From the NCBI RefSeq assembly GCF_902635505.1, contig NC_045428.1:432985106-433049105 (forward strand): a stretch of DNA of 64,000 bases, in the 5' to 3' direction. This stretch comes from Sarcophilus harrisii. Lineage: Eukaryota; Chordata; Mammalia; Dasyuromorphia; Dasyuridae. The notes under the pieces were generated by a model. The model had not been told where the DNA came from, ran no database searches, and saw only the letters and a program-made list of their open reading frames with translations. A program made the position numbers and the translations under genes. Shown one piece after another: positions 33,813 through 46,689 of this stretch (position 1 is the first letter of the stretch; each line of letters starts with the position of its first letter).

Positions 33813-36047
33813 AAGAAAAATCCTGTATGATATTCAAGATATCTTTACAAACCACGGCTGTTAGATAAGAGCCACAACTTTGCTAGTCAAGATATCTGGT
33901 TTTGGGTCCCTTACAAAATATCTACAAAACCTACAACAAAGCTCAAAACTATAATTTTCATTCATAAACTGAAAATAAAACCAACTGATAGGTTTTGAAA
34001 TTGTAAAATAAACCAATATGTATTATAAGTCAGAAAATATTGATCAATTTTCTAAGATTATTATAAAATAAAAAATTCATTTTTACTTATTAGTAAATCT
34101 TTGACAAGAGGGAAGAAAAGAAAAATTACTTTTAAAATCATGGATAACCAAAGTTGTAACCAACACCATTAAAGGATTTGAGTCATGACCCAATTTGCTA
34201 TTAAATGGAATATTGGTAATGTAATTAATTTGATTCCAGTATATTTGGGCATCAGAGCATGAACTTAAAATCCCAGTATAATTTAATTATAATTTAGAGT
34301 AAACATTTTAAGCTTCACAAAAATGAGTCATTATTTCCTTAAAAATAAACGTGGAAAATAAAATCTAACATTCATCATTTAAATTTTAAAACAACCTATA
34401 CTTAGATCTCTTTTCTAATTATTAGTTGTAGAATCTTAGAATTCCTAGAAATATAATGATAGGAGAATAATCCCTATTTTGATGTAATAAGCTTTGTTGT
34501 TTTACAATTAAACAACTGAATAATTTATTCATAATTAGTCTTCCTCCCTCAGTAGTCCTGTTATTTTGACCAACACAGGAAAAGACATGAGCTCAATATT
34601 TCACATCAATGTGAGCTTAAAAAAAAACCCTCATCAATAAATTATAGACCTGGCATGCATAAATAGAACCATTTTCCTATTTCCCTTCAGAAGTGTTTTT
34701 TTTTAACTCTAAAACACATTATAATAAGAGTAAAATGTTTATTTTATTGTATTCTCTTTTTTTGCCATTCTACATTTCTGGGAGACATATGTTACCAAAG
34801 AAAAAGTCATAGCCATCTTTATAGAAGATTTATGACCTAGAAACTCTAGTTCAATATGACTTCATCATTAGCTCATTCTCTTAAATAGGTTAAATCTATT
34901 TAGTAATCTAGCAGAATCAAGTCACAGAAGACAATAAAAATATATAGCTTTTATCTTGAATGAGGGTACTTTTGTTTTTTCTAAAAATGAAATCCACATA
35001 GCTACAGGATGAATAATGCTCAGCTAGGCTTTTAAAATGATCTAAGATATTGATTTTTTTAGGAAAAAAATTACATTTTAGAAGCTATTATAGCTGTGAG
35101 GAGAGATGCAAAGATATGTAGCTCTATGGTACCTGGTAATGGATAAATAATGTTTCTAAGGTTTTCAATTTCATGTTTTAATATACATGAATTTCACATT
35201 CGATACATATACACAATAAAATTTTAAAATTGATATGTTTGAATAATTAATATAGGGAGAAATATATTACCACTTCACATACCAGTCAATTGAAAGACTG
35301 AAGCTTAGGAGTTCATTCATCCTGAAATGTTTATATTTGATCTGTCTTCCTCTGCTGGGTAGACATTTTCAAAAGAGACCAAAACAGTCACTGCAGTTAT
35401 TTGTCATTTAATACATTAGTTCCATTAACAGAGCGGAATCTGCTTTTGAAGATTTTGTTGGTGAAATTGGGAAGAAATACTCATGTCTTTATCAATTAAG
35501 AATCTATAAATATCATACTCTTAATTTTTTTTTCCCTTTTAGAGGATCAAAGCTCCATCCAAGATAAAACACTGAATGTTATTTCTTTCCTGTGTTGTCA
35601 TAGATTGAATGCTACGTGTGTCCCAATGTAACAACACAACTTGGTCTAAGCTCCATTTAGGCCAATGCCTAAATCAAACAAAGGAAACTAATGTACCCTT
35701 AGTTTATTAGTTCCTCTCTTTCAGTTAAGTTCTCTTTCTTCAGTGATACCTAGATTAATAAATCTTTTAAGAATGGTCATTCTATATTTCTTGAATTGTA
35801 CTCAAGGGATCAAAGGTTCATTCCAATTTTAAATCTATGACTATGATTAGTATGGAAAAAGTTGACATAGGACCAGAAGAAACTTTGCAGTCTTGGTGAA
35901 GTTTTCTCTTTTAACTGGAAATATTCAACAGGACCATGAATTAGCAGTAATATACCAGGAATTCATTATATATGCAATACTTGGCCAGATATATTTGAGT
36001 TCTTCAATAACACACATCTCTAAATAAATATCAGTGGAATGTATAAT
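33813..36047. other. repeat-poor, very AT-rich stretch
   Basis: More than 2 kb without a recognisable SINE, LINE or microsatellite and without open frames over 60 codons. That is unusual for this window and could reflect conserved non-coding sequence or simply very old, unreadable repeats. Confidence 0.4.
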
Positions 36048-36235
36048 CAATCGCTAAATATTTATTAAGTACCAGATATGAGCCAGGCACTATGCTAACC
36101 ATTGGGGATTCAAAGAAGGTCAAAAGGCAATCTTTTTTTCTAAATGCATTCACATGGAGTAGATTACATGCAAATGAATAAACAGCCTTTATAAAATACA
36201 AATTAGAAATAATAAATGGAGTAGATTAACTGTTC
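36048..36235 (+). repeat. CATTTATTAAGCACC-family repeat fragment
   Basis: AAATATTTATTAAGTACCAG, GAGCCAGGCACTATGCTAAC and TTGGGGATTCAAAGAAGG. Confidence 0.6.
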
Positions 36236-37140
36236 CATATACAATCATCTTTTTATATTGTGCTGTGTTATGAAAATGCTTGTTTTATTCCATAAATTAA
36301 AAATAAAATTAAAGAAAGATCATCCTTAAAATAAAGGAATGAAGGTCATTTATAATTAATGAAGCCTTATTTTAAAAGTCAAGTATTTTAATAATTTCTA
36401 TTGTTTTACTATAATATATAATATAATAATATATTTAGTATAATGTCATTACATATATCATATAACAATATGTAACATATTATATAGCATGTACATTATA
36501 TAATATATAACTGTTTTTACTATTAAACAATTGAATAATATATTTACAATTAATTTGCTCATTGTCCTTTTTTCTATCAGCATTCCTGCTCTTTTGGTCA
36601 AAGTCAGGAAAGAAATGTCAGATTGAGTTTTTAAGAGAAATATTTATGTTCACATTAGTATGGTTGAAATCCCCTTTCATTTCTATTTGTTCTCGTCCCG
36701 ATTCAGAGAGATAGGGCTAGTCCAGGACAAAATTCATTAGTCATTTCAATTTGCTCTCGTTATCCCTGGAGTCTTCTCCTGGCATCCACTTCCCCACAGC
36801 AGTTCTCCCCTTATTTTCCATTGCTGCCCTATGCTCCTTAGGCTTTCCTATCAAAATGAAGAATAACCACCCTTTAAAGGGTTGTGATAGCATCAGCTCA
36901 AATTAGTTCTGAAGAGTCAATTATTAAATTTTCATTGTAACCATTTACATCTTAGAAATAGGCAAAAGTTACAACACTGAGGTTGATTTATTATTTTATT
37001 GATTGCCTAGACTTAAGAAAGTGATGGAGAAAACGCAAGTAATGCATGTTAAACTTGAAAGTGCATTGTGGGTAAGTGGAGTTTTTTTTCTGGTTATTAA
37101 ACATTTGCCAACACACCTTTAGTTTCATCCCCTTTGATTT
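36236..37140. other. AT-rich intergenic DNA
   Basis: Contains a TA-rich self-complementary patch at about 36405-36510. No gene or repeat family recognised. Confidence 0.4.
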
Positions 37141-37149
37141 ATTAAACTT

Positions 37150-37372
37150 GACTCTAATTATCCATTTATCTATTTGTCTACTTATCTATCTATCTAATCT
37201 ACCTATCTATCTCCCTCATTCAGGGCTCAATACTAGTGTTGTATTCTTTGAATGATTTTTGAGGTGAAAGAGTTTATCCAGTATGTTATTGCAAATAATA
37301 TGTGAGCTTTAAAGCCCTTATTTATTTCTAATTTTAGTATGAAAGTTCCCCCCCCCCCCCGCCATCCTTAAG
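37150..37372. repeat. (TCTA)n microsatellite and a poly-C run
   Basis: CTATCTATCTAATCTACCTA repeats at about 37164-37215; a run of about 13 C ends near 37370. Sequence between them is unremarkable. Confidence 0.8.
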
Positions 37373-37445
37373 GAAAGTTCAGGCTTTACTGAGCAAGTAA
37401 GGGAGATAGTTTTGTTTTTTAAACAGAGAATATGGATTAATATAG

Positions 37446-37580
37446 GGCAGCTAGGTGGTGCAGTATAGAATTCCAGGCCTGGAGTCAAGAAAACCTAAGC
37501 TGAAATTTGGCCTTCAACACTTAAAAGCTGTGTGACTGAGAAAGTCACATAACCTCGTTTGTCTCAGTTTCCTTTTCTCT
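37446..37580 (+). repeat. tRNA-derived SINE (MAR1-like), plus
   Basis: GGGCAGCTAGGTGGTGCAGT head (A box), GGCCTGGAGTCAAGAAAAC, GTGTGACTGAGAAAGTCAC and TTGTCTCAGTTTCC. One of the best preserved SINE heads here. Confidence 0.88.
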
Positions 37581-37589
37581 TTTTTGCTA

Positions 37590-38690
37590 AATATTCATTT
37601 CCTGGCTTCATGCTTCTTGATCTCTTCGTAGAATTTGACATTATTGACTACACAACCATGGATACACTGGGTTTTTGTGATATTGCCCACTCAATGTTCT
37701 CCTCCTGCCTAATCATTTCTTTGCAGTCACATTGGATAGATCATTATCCATGTCTCCTCTTTCCTTACCCATCCCCCTTCCTTTCCAGCTCCAGTATTCC
37801 CCAAGGTCCTATGCTGAACTCTTTTCCTCTCCACACTCAAGGGTCCTTTGAAACTTTGGACAAATAAATCACTTTCCCTCTCTAGATCTCAGTTTCTTCA
37901 AATGCAAAATTTCAGGAATGGATTAGATTACTTGGAATGTTCCTTCAAATTGGTAAATCTATAATCATATCATCTTAGTCACTCAGATTCACTGCTTCAG
38001 AATAAGCCTCTATTTTATAACATTTTTTTCAATTTATCTCCACTCCATTCACATGACCACTACTAGCAGCCAAGATTGGACCATCATCACCTCTCCTGGA
38101 CTATTTTAATAGCTTCTTAAGTGGACTCTTAGCTTCCAGTTCCTCCATTCCATAACCTTGTCTTAGTAATCTACTTAAAACTTAAGTCTAACCGTATCAT
38201 TTCTTTGGTCAAGAAACTTTAGCAGTTTTCTATTTCTTCCAATATAAAATGGAAATTATTTAGCTAAGCATTTAAAGTACTTAAAAATCTGGTTCTGGGT
38301 AAAGGACCCTCTACTTCCCTTCACAGACTCTAAAGCTAAGCCCAATTATCTTACTCATTCTTCACCACACCTGGCATTTCATCTCCTACCTCAAAGACTG
38401 TATACAGCCCATCTTTCATAACTGGAATGTATTCCCTCCTCACCTCTGCCTCCTAGAATCCCCAGCTTTGTTCAAGGTTAATTCTGACAGGAAGTTTTTC
38501 CTTCCCCTTGGTTGTTAAGGCTTGCTTCCTCTTCCTCCTCTGCAAGTAATCATGACTACACTTATGTATGTGTTACATCCCCAAGACAAGATCCTTTAGA
38601 ACAGGGACTGTTTTCCATTTTATCTTAGTATCCTAGTACCCATTAAAACATTTTAGAGACAATATTAACAAGGAGGTATTGAATGGAATT
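37590..38690 (+). mobile_element. L2 LINE fragment, plus (about 1.1 kb)
   Basis: GAATTTGACATTATTGAC, CCCCAAGGTCCTATGCTGAA, GGACTATTTTAATAGCTTC, GGTCAAGAAACTTTAGCAG and TCCTTTAGAACAGGGACTG follow L2 3' order. A SINE tail is inserted at about 37850-37985 (CCCTCTCTAGATCTCAGTTT). Confidence 0.7.
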
Positions 38691-38854
38691 TGATTGGAGA
38701 TGAAGCTTGTCCATGGGAATAGTTCTCTCCTTCTATCTATATTCCTCTTCATTCCTGAGAGGTCATGTGTGATGGGGATGCTGCATGTATCATTTTTTGC
38801 TGGCTTCTTCCAGTATTAAAACCTGTCCTTGCCCTCGTAGTGGGAGGGAGAACA

Positions 38855-39240
38855 CAACAAGGATTTATTAAGTGCCCAGTATGTGCCAGGAACTATACTA
38901 AGTAACTTACAAATATTAACATATTTGGATCCTCACACCACCTTGGGAGGTATTTCTGTTATTCAGTTGCTTTCAGTCATGTCCAGCTCTTCATGACCCC
39001 ATTTGGGGTTTTCTTAGCAAAGACGCTTGAGTAATTTGTCATTTCCATCTCCAGCTCACTTTATAGATGAGGCTGAAGTAGTCACTGTTGGCTCGGTTAG
39101 ACATGGAAGATGCTAAGGTCATCCACTGCATCCTGAGTCATCCCCACTTGTCTTGACTACTATCTTGCCACCAGATTCTGATGACTCTGGAATAGAGTAA
39201 AGTCAGTGATTTGGCACAACTCTGTCTCATTTATGTGCAA
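38855..39240 (-). repeat. MIR-type SINE piece followed by an RTE-tail SINE
   Basis: GGATTTATTAAGTGCCCAGT and CCTTGGGAGGTA come from a reversed core-SINE. TTTCAGTCATGTCCAGCTC, GACCCCATTTGGGGTTTTC and CATCCACTGCATCCTGAG follow; these are the reversed distal module shared by marsupial long SINEs and RTE tails. Confidence 0.6.
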
Positions 39241-39640
39241 TATATACATTTATATATAAAATATACCATTTTACCATTTTTACCTACCCAGAGTACTATG
39301 GCGACAGTTAAGTGATGGAGCAGCAGGTGTGGATACTTTGGGAACTGTAATCCTAACCCTGCATTCAGGGTCATCTTCTCACTGGACTTAAGCCATACTG
39401 GGATTTGGCAACCCTTGGCTGGCTGAGCAGCCTTTTAGAAGGACTGCACTGCTCACCTTCTGGCATAAGGAAGGTAAGCACTCAACCCTGGTCTGACTGT
39501 TGTGGCAGGCAGGGATCCCACCCTGTGGCCAAAACATAAAAAAAAAAAAAAAAAAAAAAATTACAAGAATTTTTGCAGAGGTGATTCCACTCACTATATG
39601 GAAATGTGTGCAAACTTATGGACAAGAAGAAATCCAGTAG
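39241..39640. other. unassigned stretch with an A23 run
   Basis: A run of about 23 A at 39538-39560 suggests a retrotransposed plus-strand element ending there. The sequence before it (from about 39290) has no recognisable family. Confidence 0.4.
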
Positions 39641-40075
39641 ACCTGAAAAATGAACAGATCTTGTGAGAGAACTAATTAGGTATTGCATCTAAATAGCAAC
39701 CCTGAGTGAAATATTGGCAAATGAAGAGTAGTTTAATGAAGCTGGAGCTGGATCCATGTGTTTTTTCGGGAATGGGTACAGTGATGAGAGTCCCGTGAAG
39801 CTGGTGTAGTTTTTAACATTCAAAATTAATCTATTCAACAATTTTGTTTGTCTACCAAAAGAAGTAAATGACAGTCTCATGATAATGTTACTGTCATTTA
39901 CAGAAAAGCACACACACTAGCATCAGTGTGTATCAAAGAAAAATTTTATGAAGACCTGGAGACCCTCATCATAAATGTGGAGGACAAAGCTGATAGTTCT
40001 GGGTGGCTTTAATGCCAGAGAGACACAGACTGCAAGACAGGATTTTCTTCAAGAATGAAGGACAAGAACCATACA
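39641..40075 (+). mobile_element. RTE LINE endonuclease-region remnant, plus
   Basis: At 39935-40060, in two frames, KEKFYEDLET and then IVLGGFNARETQT resemble the RTE/BovB apurinic endonuclease segment with its 'GDFNAR' motif. The sequence to the left is probably the same element, but less certain. Confidence 0.5.
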
Positions 40076-40190
40076 AATAAGGAAACTGAGTCACATAGCT
40101 ACTAAGTGTTTGAGGCTGGATTTGAACTCAGGAAGATGAGTTTTCCTCTTTTTAGGCCCAGAACTCTATTATACCTATCTCAGGTATTTG
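40076..40190 (-). repeat. MIR-type SINE fragment, minus
   Basis: ATAAGGAAACTGAGTCACAT, CTACTAAGTGTTTGAGGC and GGATTTGAACTCAGGAAG. Confidence 0.65.
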
Positions 40191-40545
40191 CTATCTCAGA
40201 ATTTCCTTAGTACATTTCTCATTCAGCACTGAATTTGAATTATAGGAGCTTCTTGGTCCTTCTTTTCATGGAATCAATTGGTATTTTAATTTCTAAATGT
40301 GAAATGAAAGAGGAGTTGAGAGGTGGGATGGAACTACAAATGTAAAATATAAAACTACTTTTCAATCACATGTCAATCTTTTTCATTTTTCTATTTTTCT
40401 TTCAGATTGCCTTAAAACACTGTCATGAAGACACAGCTATTATTAGAAGTTCCAAATTCCATTAATGTAACTTTTCTTTAGTAAGTAAAAATGAGAATCT
40501 CAAAGATTAGTTTTTGAGGATAGTGTTGAATAATGATTACCCACG
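40191..40545. other. short intergenic stretch
   Basis: Nothing recognised before the L1. Confidence 0.4.
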
Positions 40546-42033
40546 TAGTTACACAAATTTCTTTTTTCCCCCCAAGATATTTTTTTTTGTTTCTTCTAAA
40601 CATATTTCCATATTTATCATGTTGCACAAAAAAAAAATCAAATCAAAAAGAAAAAGAAATGAGAGAAAAAATAAGCAAGCAAACAACAACAAAAGTGTAA
40701 ATGTTATGTTGTAATCTACATTCAGTGCCCATAGTTCTCTTTCAGGATGCAGATGGCTTTGTCCATCACAAGTATATTGGAACTGGCCTGAATCACCTCA
40801 TTGCTGAAAAGAGCCAAGTCCGTTACAGTTGATTATCATATATTCTTCTTGTTGCTGTGTACAATGCTCTTTCGATTTTACTCGGTTCATGTAAGTCTCT
40901 CCAGGCTTTTCTGAAATTATCATGCTGATCATTTCTTATAGAATAATAATATTCTTAATCAGAACTTAATCAGCTATTTCTCAACTGATGGGCATTCACT
41001 CAATTTCCAGTTCCTTGCCACCACAAAAAGGACTGCTACAAATATTTCTGCACATGTGGGTCTTTTTCTCTTTTTTATGATCTCTTTTGGATATAGACCC
41101 AGTAAAGACACTGCTGGATCCAAGTGTATATGCACTTTGATAGCTCTTTGGGCATAGTTCTCCAGAATGGTTGGGTCAGTTCGCAATGCGACCAACAATG
41201 TATTAGTATCCCAGGTTTCCTACATTTTCTCCAACATTTATCATTATCTTTTCTTTTATTTTAGCTAATCAGAGAAGTGTGAAATGGTACCTCAGACTTG
41301 TCTTAAATTTGCATTTCTCTAATCAATAATGATTCAGAGCATTTTTTCATGAGTAGAAATGGCTTTAATTTCTTTGACTAAAAATTATCTGTTTTTATCC
41401 TTTGACCATTTATTAATTGGAGAATGGCTTGTGTTCTTATTAAGTCAATTCTCTCTGTATTTTAGAAATGAGACCTTTATCACAACCCTTAGATGTAAAA
41501 TATCCCCCCCCCAGTTTTTTGCTCCTCTTATAATCTTGGGTGCGTTGGTTTGGTTTGTACAAAAACTTTTAAATTTAATATAATCAAAATTATCCATTTT
41601 GCATTTTACAATGTTTTCTAGTTCTTCTTTGGCCACAAATTCCTTCCTTCTCCATAGATCTGAGAGGTAAACTATCCCTTATTCTCCTAATTTGCTTAGA
41701 GTATCACCCTTTATGCTTAAATTATGAACCCATTTTGACCTTATTTTGGTACAGGGTTTTAGGCTTTGGTCAATGCTTAACTTCTATCATTACTATTTTC
41801 CAATTTTCCTAGAAATTTTTGTCAAATAGTGCATTTTTATCCCAGAAATTGGAGTCTGGGTTTATCAAACACTAGATTATGAGAGTCATTGTTTATTGTG
41901 TCTTGTGAACCTAACCTATTCCACTGACTCACTCCTCTATTTCTTAGCCAGCACCCAATGGTTTTGATGACTATTGCTTTATAATGTAGTTTTAGATGCA
42001 ATACAGGTAGCTCATCTAGTTACATAAATTTCT
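40546..42033 (-). mobile_element. 5'-truncated L1, minus, with 17-bp TSD
   Basis: The body is 40563-42016. The T-run side (3' end) is at the left. TAGTTACACAAATTTCT (40546-40562) and TAGTTACATAAATTTCT (42017-42033) differ at one position. The minus-strand frame at 40974-41198 includes HLDPAVSLLGLYPKEIIKK and LFVVARNWKLSECPS; that at 41445-41636 includes NFDYIKFKSFCTNQTN, both from the end of ORF2p. The plus strand near 41960 (GATGACTATTGCTTTATAAT) matches an L1 ORF2 block further upstream in the element. ORF2 is broken in several places. Confidence 0.93.
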
Positions 42034-42519
42034 AGCCACCATCCTTCTTCAGATCCTTTTCTCCTAATTTACCAATCCCTTCTTACTAATGGAATATTCA
42101 GCAGCATCTGAGATTCTTCTTCTTCATCTTCTCTAACGTGTGTATTAACTCCTAATTTAAAATCCTTGATATGCAATTAATAGATAAACATATGAGTCCT
42201 TTTGAAATTTCAAATATAGATGAAGCCGTATTTTTACTACATAATTAAAAGCTTCTACCTCATGGAGACCTTTCCTAAATGTTTCGTCCTTTCTAATAGA
42301 CTCCCTTCCTTCTTTAACAGATTCTTCTTCTAGTTTCATGATGATTTAAAGGGAAAATAGCTGACACCTGAGCTAAAGAAGGCTTAAATTAAAGTTGTCA
42401 ATATGTTTTGACTAACCCCTTGGACAAAAGAGAGTCTGGATTATTCCCAAATACTTGAAATTAATTGGCAGATTACAACAGCTAAGAAATCTTGTGGGTA
42501 AAGAGTATTTATGTTGTTA
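42034..42519. other. intergenic DNA, nothing recognised
   Basis: A 60-codon minus-strand frame at 42157-42339 has no recognisable content. Confidence 0.4.
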
Positions 42520-42775
42520 ATATTTATACAGGGTGTTCATAAAGTTTTAATCTATGTGCATTAAGGTATGTCACATCTGTGTTATCTCATTTGATCCTTG
42601 GTCACTGAGGGAAGTTGGTGCTATTATTATCCCCATTTTACACATGAGAAAACTGAGGCTGTGAGATATTAAATGACTTGCTCAGAACCACAGCTATTAA
42701 GTGTCTAAGTCATGCTTTGGACTCAGATCTTGATATCTCCATTTCCTTCACTTTTAGCCAATTGACCACCTGGTT
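42520..42775 (-). repeat. MIR-type SINE, minus, beside a mariner-like end
   Basis: ACAGGGTGTTCATAAAGTTT (about 42529-42548) resembles a mariner terminal repeat. It is followed by GTGTTATCTCATTTGATCC, CTATTATTATCCCCATTTTA and GAAAACTGAGGCTGTGAG from a reversed core-SINE. Confidence 0.6.
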
Positions 42776-42935
42776 AAATGGAGCTAAATTTTTTGAATAA
42801 AAAAAGGACAGAAAAGGATTGGGAGTGCCAATATATTCCAGTAAGATTGGATAGAAATTCTCAGTAGTTGTGAAGCTCCTAGGATGAACTTGCTTTACAG
42901 AATTTAGGGAAAGTCTTGTTTGAGCAGATACCCAG

Positions 42936-42976
42936 TGTGTGTGTGTGTGTGTGTGTACACATGAACATGTGTGTGT
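42936..42976. repeat. (GT)n microsatellite
   Basis: About ten GT units, then TACACATGAACATGTGTGTG, a small palindromic extension. Confidence 0.9.
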
Positions 42977-44079
42977 TGCCAGTGAGACGAAGTACATATT
43001 TGAGTCCTCTGGCTCTTGCTATGGGGTGATTCCATTTGGGGATGGTGATGAAAGATCCTGTCAGATGTATATCTGAATTACAAGCTGCTAGTACACCTGG
43101 GAAGAGAGGCCTTCAGGTGGTGGTAGGGTGATAAAAGTGGATCCAGATCATCAGAATGTGAATGGCCCCTTAACATTTGGATCGAAATATTATACTGTGT
43201 AATTTATTTTTCATTAGTTATGCAACAGCATCCCAAACAGGAAAAACTGAACTAAGGATTATTTTAGACATGTGATCTAGCTTGGGTGTGATGACACCCA
43301 TTTTAGCAAAATCAACATTCTAAACAGTGATGATTCTTGCCTTACTTTGAATAATTTGGGACATGAATACACAAAATAAGGTACTAAGCCAGTCTCCTAA
43401 GATACAAACTAAATGAAATTTGTAACATTAATAATGTTTATATTTTTCCTGAAAGGGGAACAATATCTGCCTGCTATACTTTCATTTTTATACCAATAAG
43501 AGTTTTAAGACCCATGATATTTACCATAACTCTTCACACATCAGCTCCCAAACTCTGACTGGATTTCTCAGCTGCCTTCTGAGCTCACAGCAGGTATAAA
43601 TCATATAATTTTATTAGGATTGCTGCAAAAAGAGCTTGTGAGTTTCTAGGTGTCTTTGACCTGGTTTCTGAGTTCTTGAGGTTCACTCATTTTTATAGGG
43701 CCAGAAGGATGAGTTGAATTCAGATATGGAACTGACTGTGAGGGAAAATTTGCTTGCACTTTTGAGCCATCCCACACTAACAGGGATGATGGATATGAAT
43801 GAAAAATCTAAAAACTAAACCTCAGGAAAGAAGCTGAGATTTCAGTTCTATTTCTAGCTAAGCCCCAGGCAAACTTTGTGTTTCATCTGAAGGAGGAGAT
43901 GGTGGGGGCGTGGAGAGTGAGGGCAGAGAAGGATTGTGGTATATGTCATTCATTTAAGCTTTATATTTTTCAGCATTTTATTTTCTTTCAGAGAAAAAAT
44001 ATGAGAATTCTGTTACAGGGGCAAAAGTAAACTCATGCAAACGCTCATGGAAAATGACTTGATTACTAAAAACAAAGGC
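42977..44079. other. intergenic DNA, nothing recognised
   Basis: No open frame over 60 codons and no repeat family identified. Confidence 0.4.
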
Positions 44080-44275
44080 AGAGTGCTGTAATGGAAAGAG
44101 CTCCAAATTCAAAATTAGAAAATTTGGTTTTGAATCTTGACTTTCCTACTAACTACTTGTAAGACTTAGTATAAACTATCTAACTAGAATTCAATTTCCT
44201 CATCTATAAAATGAGGTTAAACAGATGTTTTCTTAAATCTCTTTAGTTTCTTTGGTTCTCACAGTGCTAATCTTT
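44080..44275 (+). repeat. SINE, plus
   Basis: GAGTGCTGTAATGGAAAGAG head, GGTTTTGAATCTTGACTTTC (B-box-like) and CTCATCTATAAAATGAGG. Confidence 0.6.
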
Positions 44276-45079
44276 CCATCAGCATCTGATTTTCTCTTTC
44301 CAAACCTTAGGAGAAAATGGAGAAATAAGCATTAAAAACAATGAAGAAGAGAGTTGTGAAACAAGAATTTATCTGTCTAGTACAATTCCACATTTTGTCT
44401 TCATAAACAGCAAAGTAGTTCTATATTTTTTAGACTGATGGGTTATTGAACTACCAATGGCATTCTTTGCTTGACCTCTGCCATTTTGCATCCACTGATT
44501 GGCATCCTCCATATTTGGCAATTGTTTTGTCAGATATTTTCTTTTTTCTTCTTTTCTATTATGTCAGTATATGTGGTAAAATAAATTGTCTGGTGATGAC
44601 TGAGGGCCTGTCTACTAAGTTTATTTCCACTGAATTGTATATTATTACTGAAATTATTCTTGAGAGAGGCAAAGGGACCAATGTGTGGAGTGATGTTCTC
44701 GGGATAAGGAAGCTTTCTGATTCAGCTCTTGCCCAAAGTAGCGGGGTGATTTTGGCTAACTCAGTTGTCAGGGTTTCCTAGAACTCTCCAAGACAGGGAA
44801 TTACAGAGGATTCACTATATATCAGTGAATGGAATTTCTATACTGATGAAATCATAGGTTCTACCCTTCCCCAGAAAATTATTGGTATTTATCCTTTTAG
44901 ATTCATATTGAGGTAAGACTCTCAGGGGCAACTATTTTGAGAACAGGTTCATCTGCTACTGCTATTATTAGTACTGCAGTAATATTATTGTCTTCTGTTT
45001 TATTGGAAAATGGAGACCTTCCAACATGAAGTCCCTTAGTTACTCTCCTGTATATCCCCCAAACAGCCACAATGTCCTT
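44276..45079. other. intergenic DNA with a 111-codon unassigned frame
   Basis: The plus-strand frame at 44446-44781 has a hydrophobic, Phe/Tyr-rich N-terminal half but no family I recognise. No promoter or splice context supports it, so it is not called as a gene. Confidence 0.4.
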
Positions 45080-45455
45080 CTGAGTCAAGTCAAATCACCA
45101 AGCATTTATTAATTCCCTATTATGTGTTAGACACTGTACTAAGTTCTGGGGATACAAAAACAAACAAAAAATCAATCCCCAAACCCCAAACCAAACCATA
45201 CCAAAAAATATCATTGCTCTAACAAGATATAGGCAAGATAAATTGGAAATAATCTTAAAGAATTGGCCCAAAGATTAATGGAACCTGAAAAGTCTTTTTG
45301 AAGAAGGTAGTATTTTCACTGAGACTTGAAGAAAGCCAGAGGAAGGTAAAGATAAGGAGAGAGAACATTCTAGGCATGAGAGTCAGCCCGTGAAAATGTC
45401 CATATTTGAGGAATTTTTGGGGAACAGCAAGGAGGTCAGTGACGGAGAAGTATTT
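45080..45455 (+). repeat. CATTTATTAAGCACC-family repeat, about 370 bp
   Basis: CCAAGCATTTATTAATTCCC, CTGGGGATACAAAAACAAAC, CTTGAAGAAAGCCAGAGGAA, ACATTCTAGGCATGAGAG and GGAACAGCAAGGAGGTCAG are colinear with the copy at 29.7-30.5 kb. Confidence 0.65.
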
Positions 45456-45825
45456 CTTGTGACAATGCTAACCTTTTATCTGTGCCCTTAATTCTGGCCT
45501 ATTTTAGCACCTCCTCTAGAACCAGTTCTCTCTGTTATCCATCTCCTTTATCTTTCCTATACCTTTTATTTCTCCTCTACAAAATGCTCAGATCTAAAAC
45601 AAAAAAAAGGCACTTAAGCCTACTATCTTTGGGACTAAAATTCTCTCTCTGCACCACCCCCATCTCTTTCTATCCTTTTTCTTTTCCCTTCTCTTTATTT
45701 CTCTGTTCTTTTACTATAACACCATAAAAATTCACATCAAGTAGACTAAACCCACTTCCTTACTTCTTTAAATCCAACTTTGATTCCCTATCTGGCCATT
45801 ACATTCCATACATGTACACATACAC

Positions 45826-46045
<220 letters not shown>

Positions 46046-46374
46046 ATATATTCCTATACCCTTCCTATTCCTTCTATATTCCTATATCCTCCCTTTCCCT
46101 TACCTCTGCTAAATGTTTTCTCTTGAAAATTGCCAATGCCTTCTCAAACAATTAAATCTGAAGGATTTTTAAAAATTCTCTTGCACTCTTCATACCATTT
46201 GGTCCATTTATAAAAATTTTCTATTCCTTTAGTTTCCAAGATATTATATTCTACTGGTGCCTTCTTCTATGTCTTTGGCCATTTTCTCTTTTTTCTTATG
46301 GGCCCTATCACAGCTGTCTCTCAGTTCTTTCACCTTCTCCATTTTTTAAGATTTCTTCTTTGCTGGAAATTGAG

Positions 46375-46480
46375 GCATGAAAGGTGAGAGTTCCAAGGTC
46401 ACACAGCTACAAGTCAGGATTTGAACCCTGGTTTTCTAAGTTCAAGGTATTTTCTACTATCCTAGTAGGACCATGGAGTT
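46375..46480 (-). repeat. MIR-type SINE fragment, minus
   Basis: CCAAGGTCACACAGCTAC and GTCAGGATTTGAACCCTGG. Confidence 0.65.
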
Positions 46481-46689
46481 ATTTTACTGGTATATGAGTT
46501 CTTTTGTTACTTCATAAATAAACATACCCTCTGAAGACTGAATACGGTATCTCATATATAATACATGCATTATATTATTGAAAAATTCATAAATATTTGA
46601 TTGATTAAAAAATGCAAATTCATTTAATAGTTGAATAGACTATTAAATAGGTATAGACAGGTACTTCTAGTCATCATGTATTTTTCTGA

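Noticed and set aside
44446-44781. 111-codon plus-strand frame
   Set aside because: No family, no splice sites or promoter; length not exceptional for the number of frames in 64 kb.
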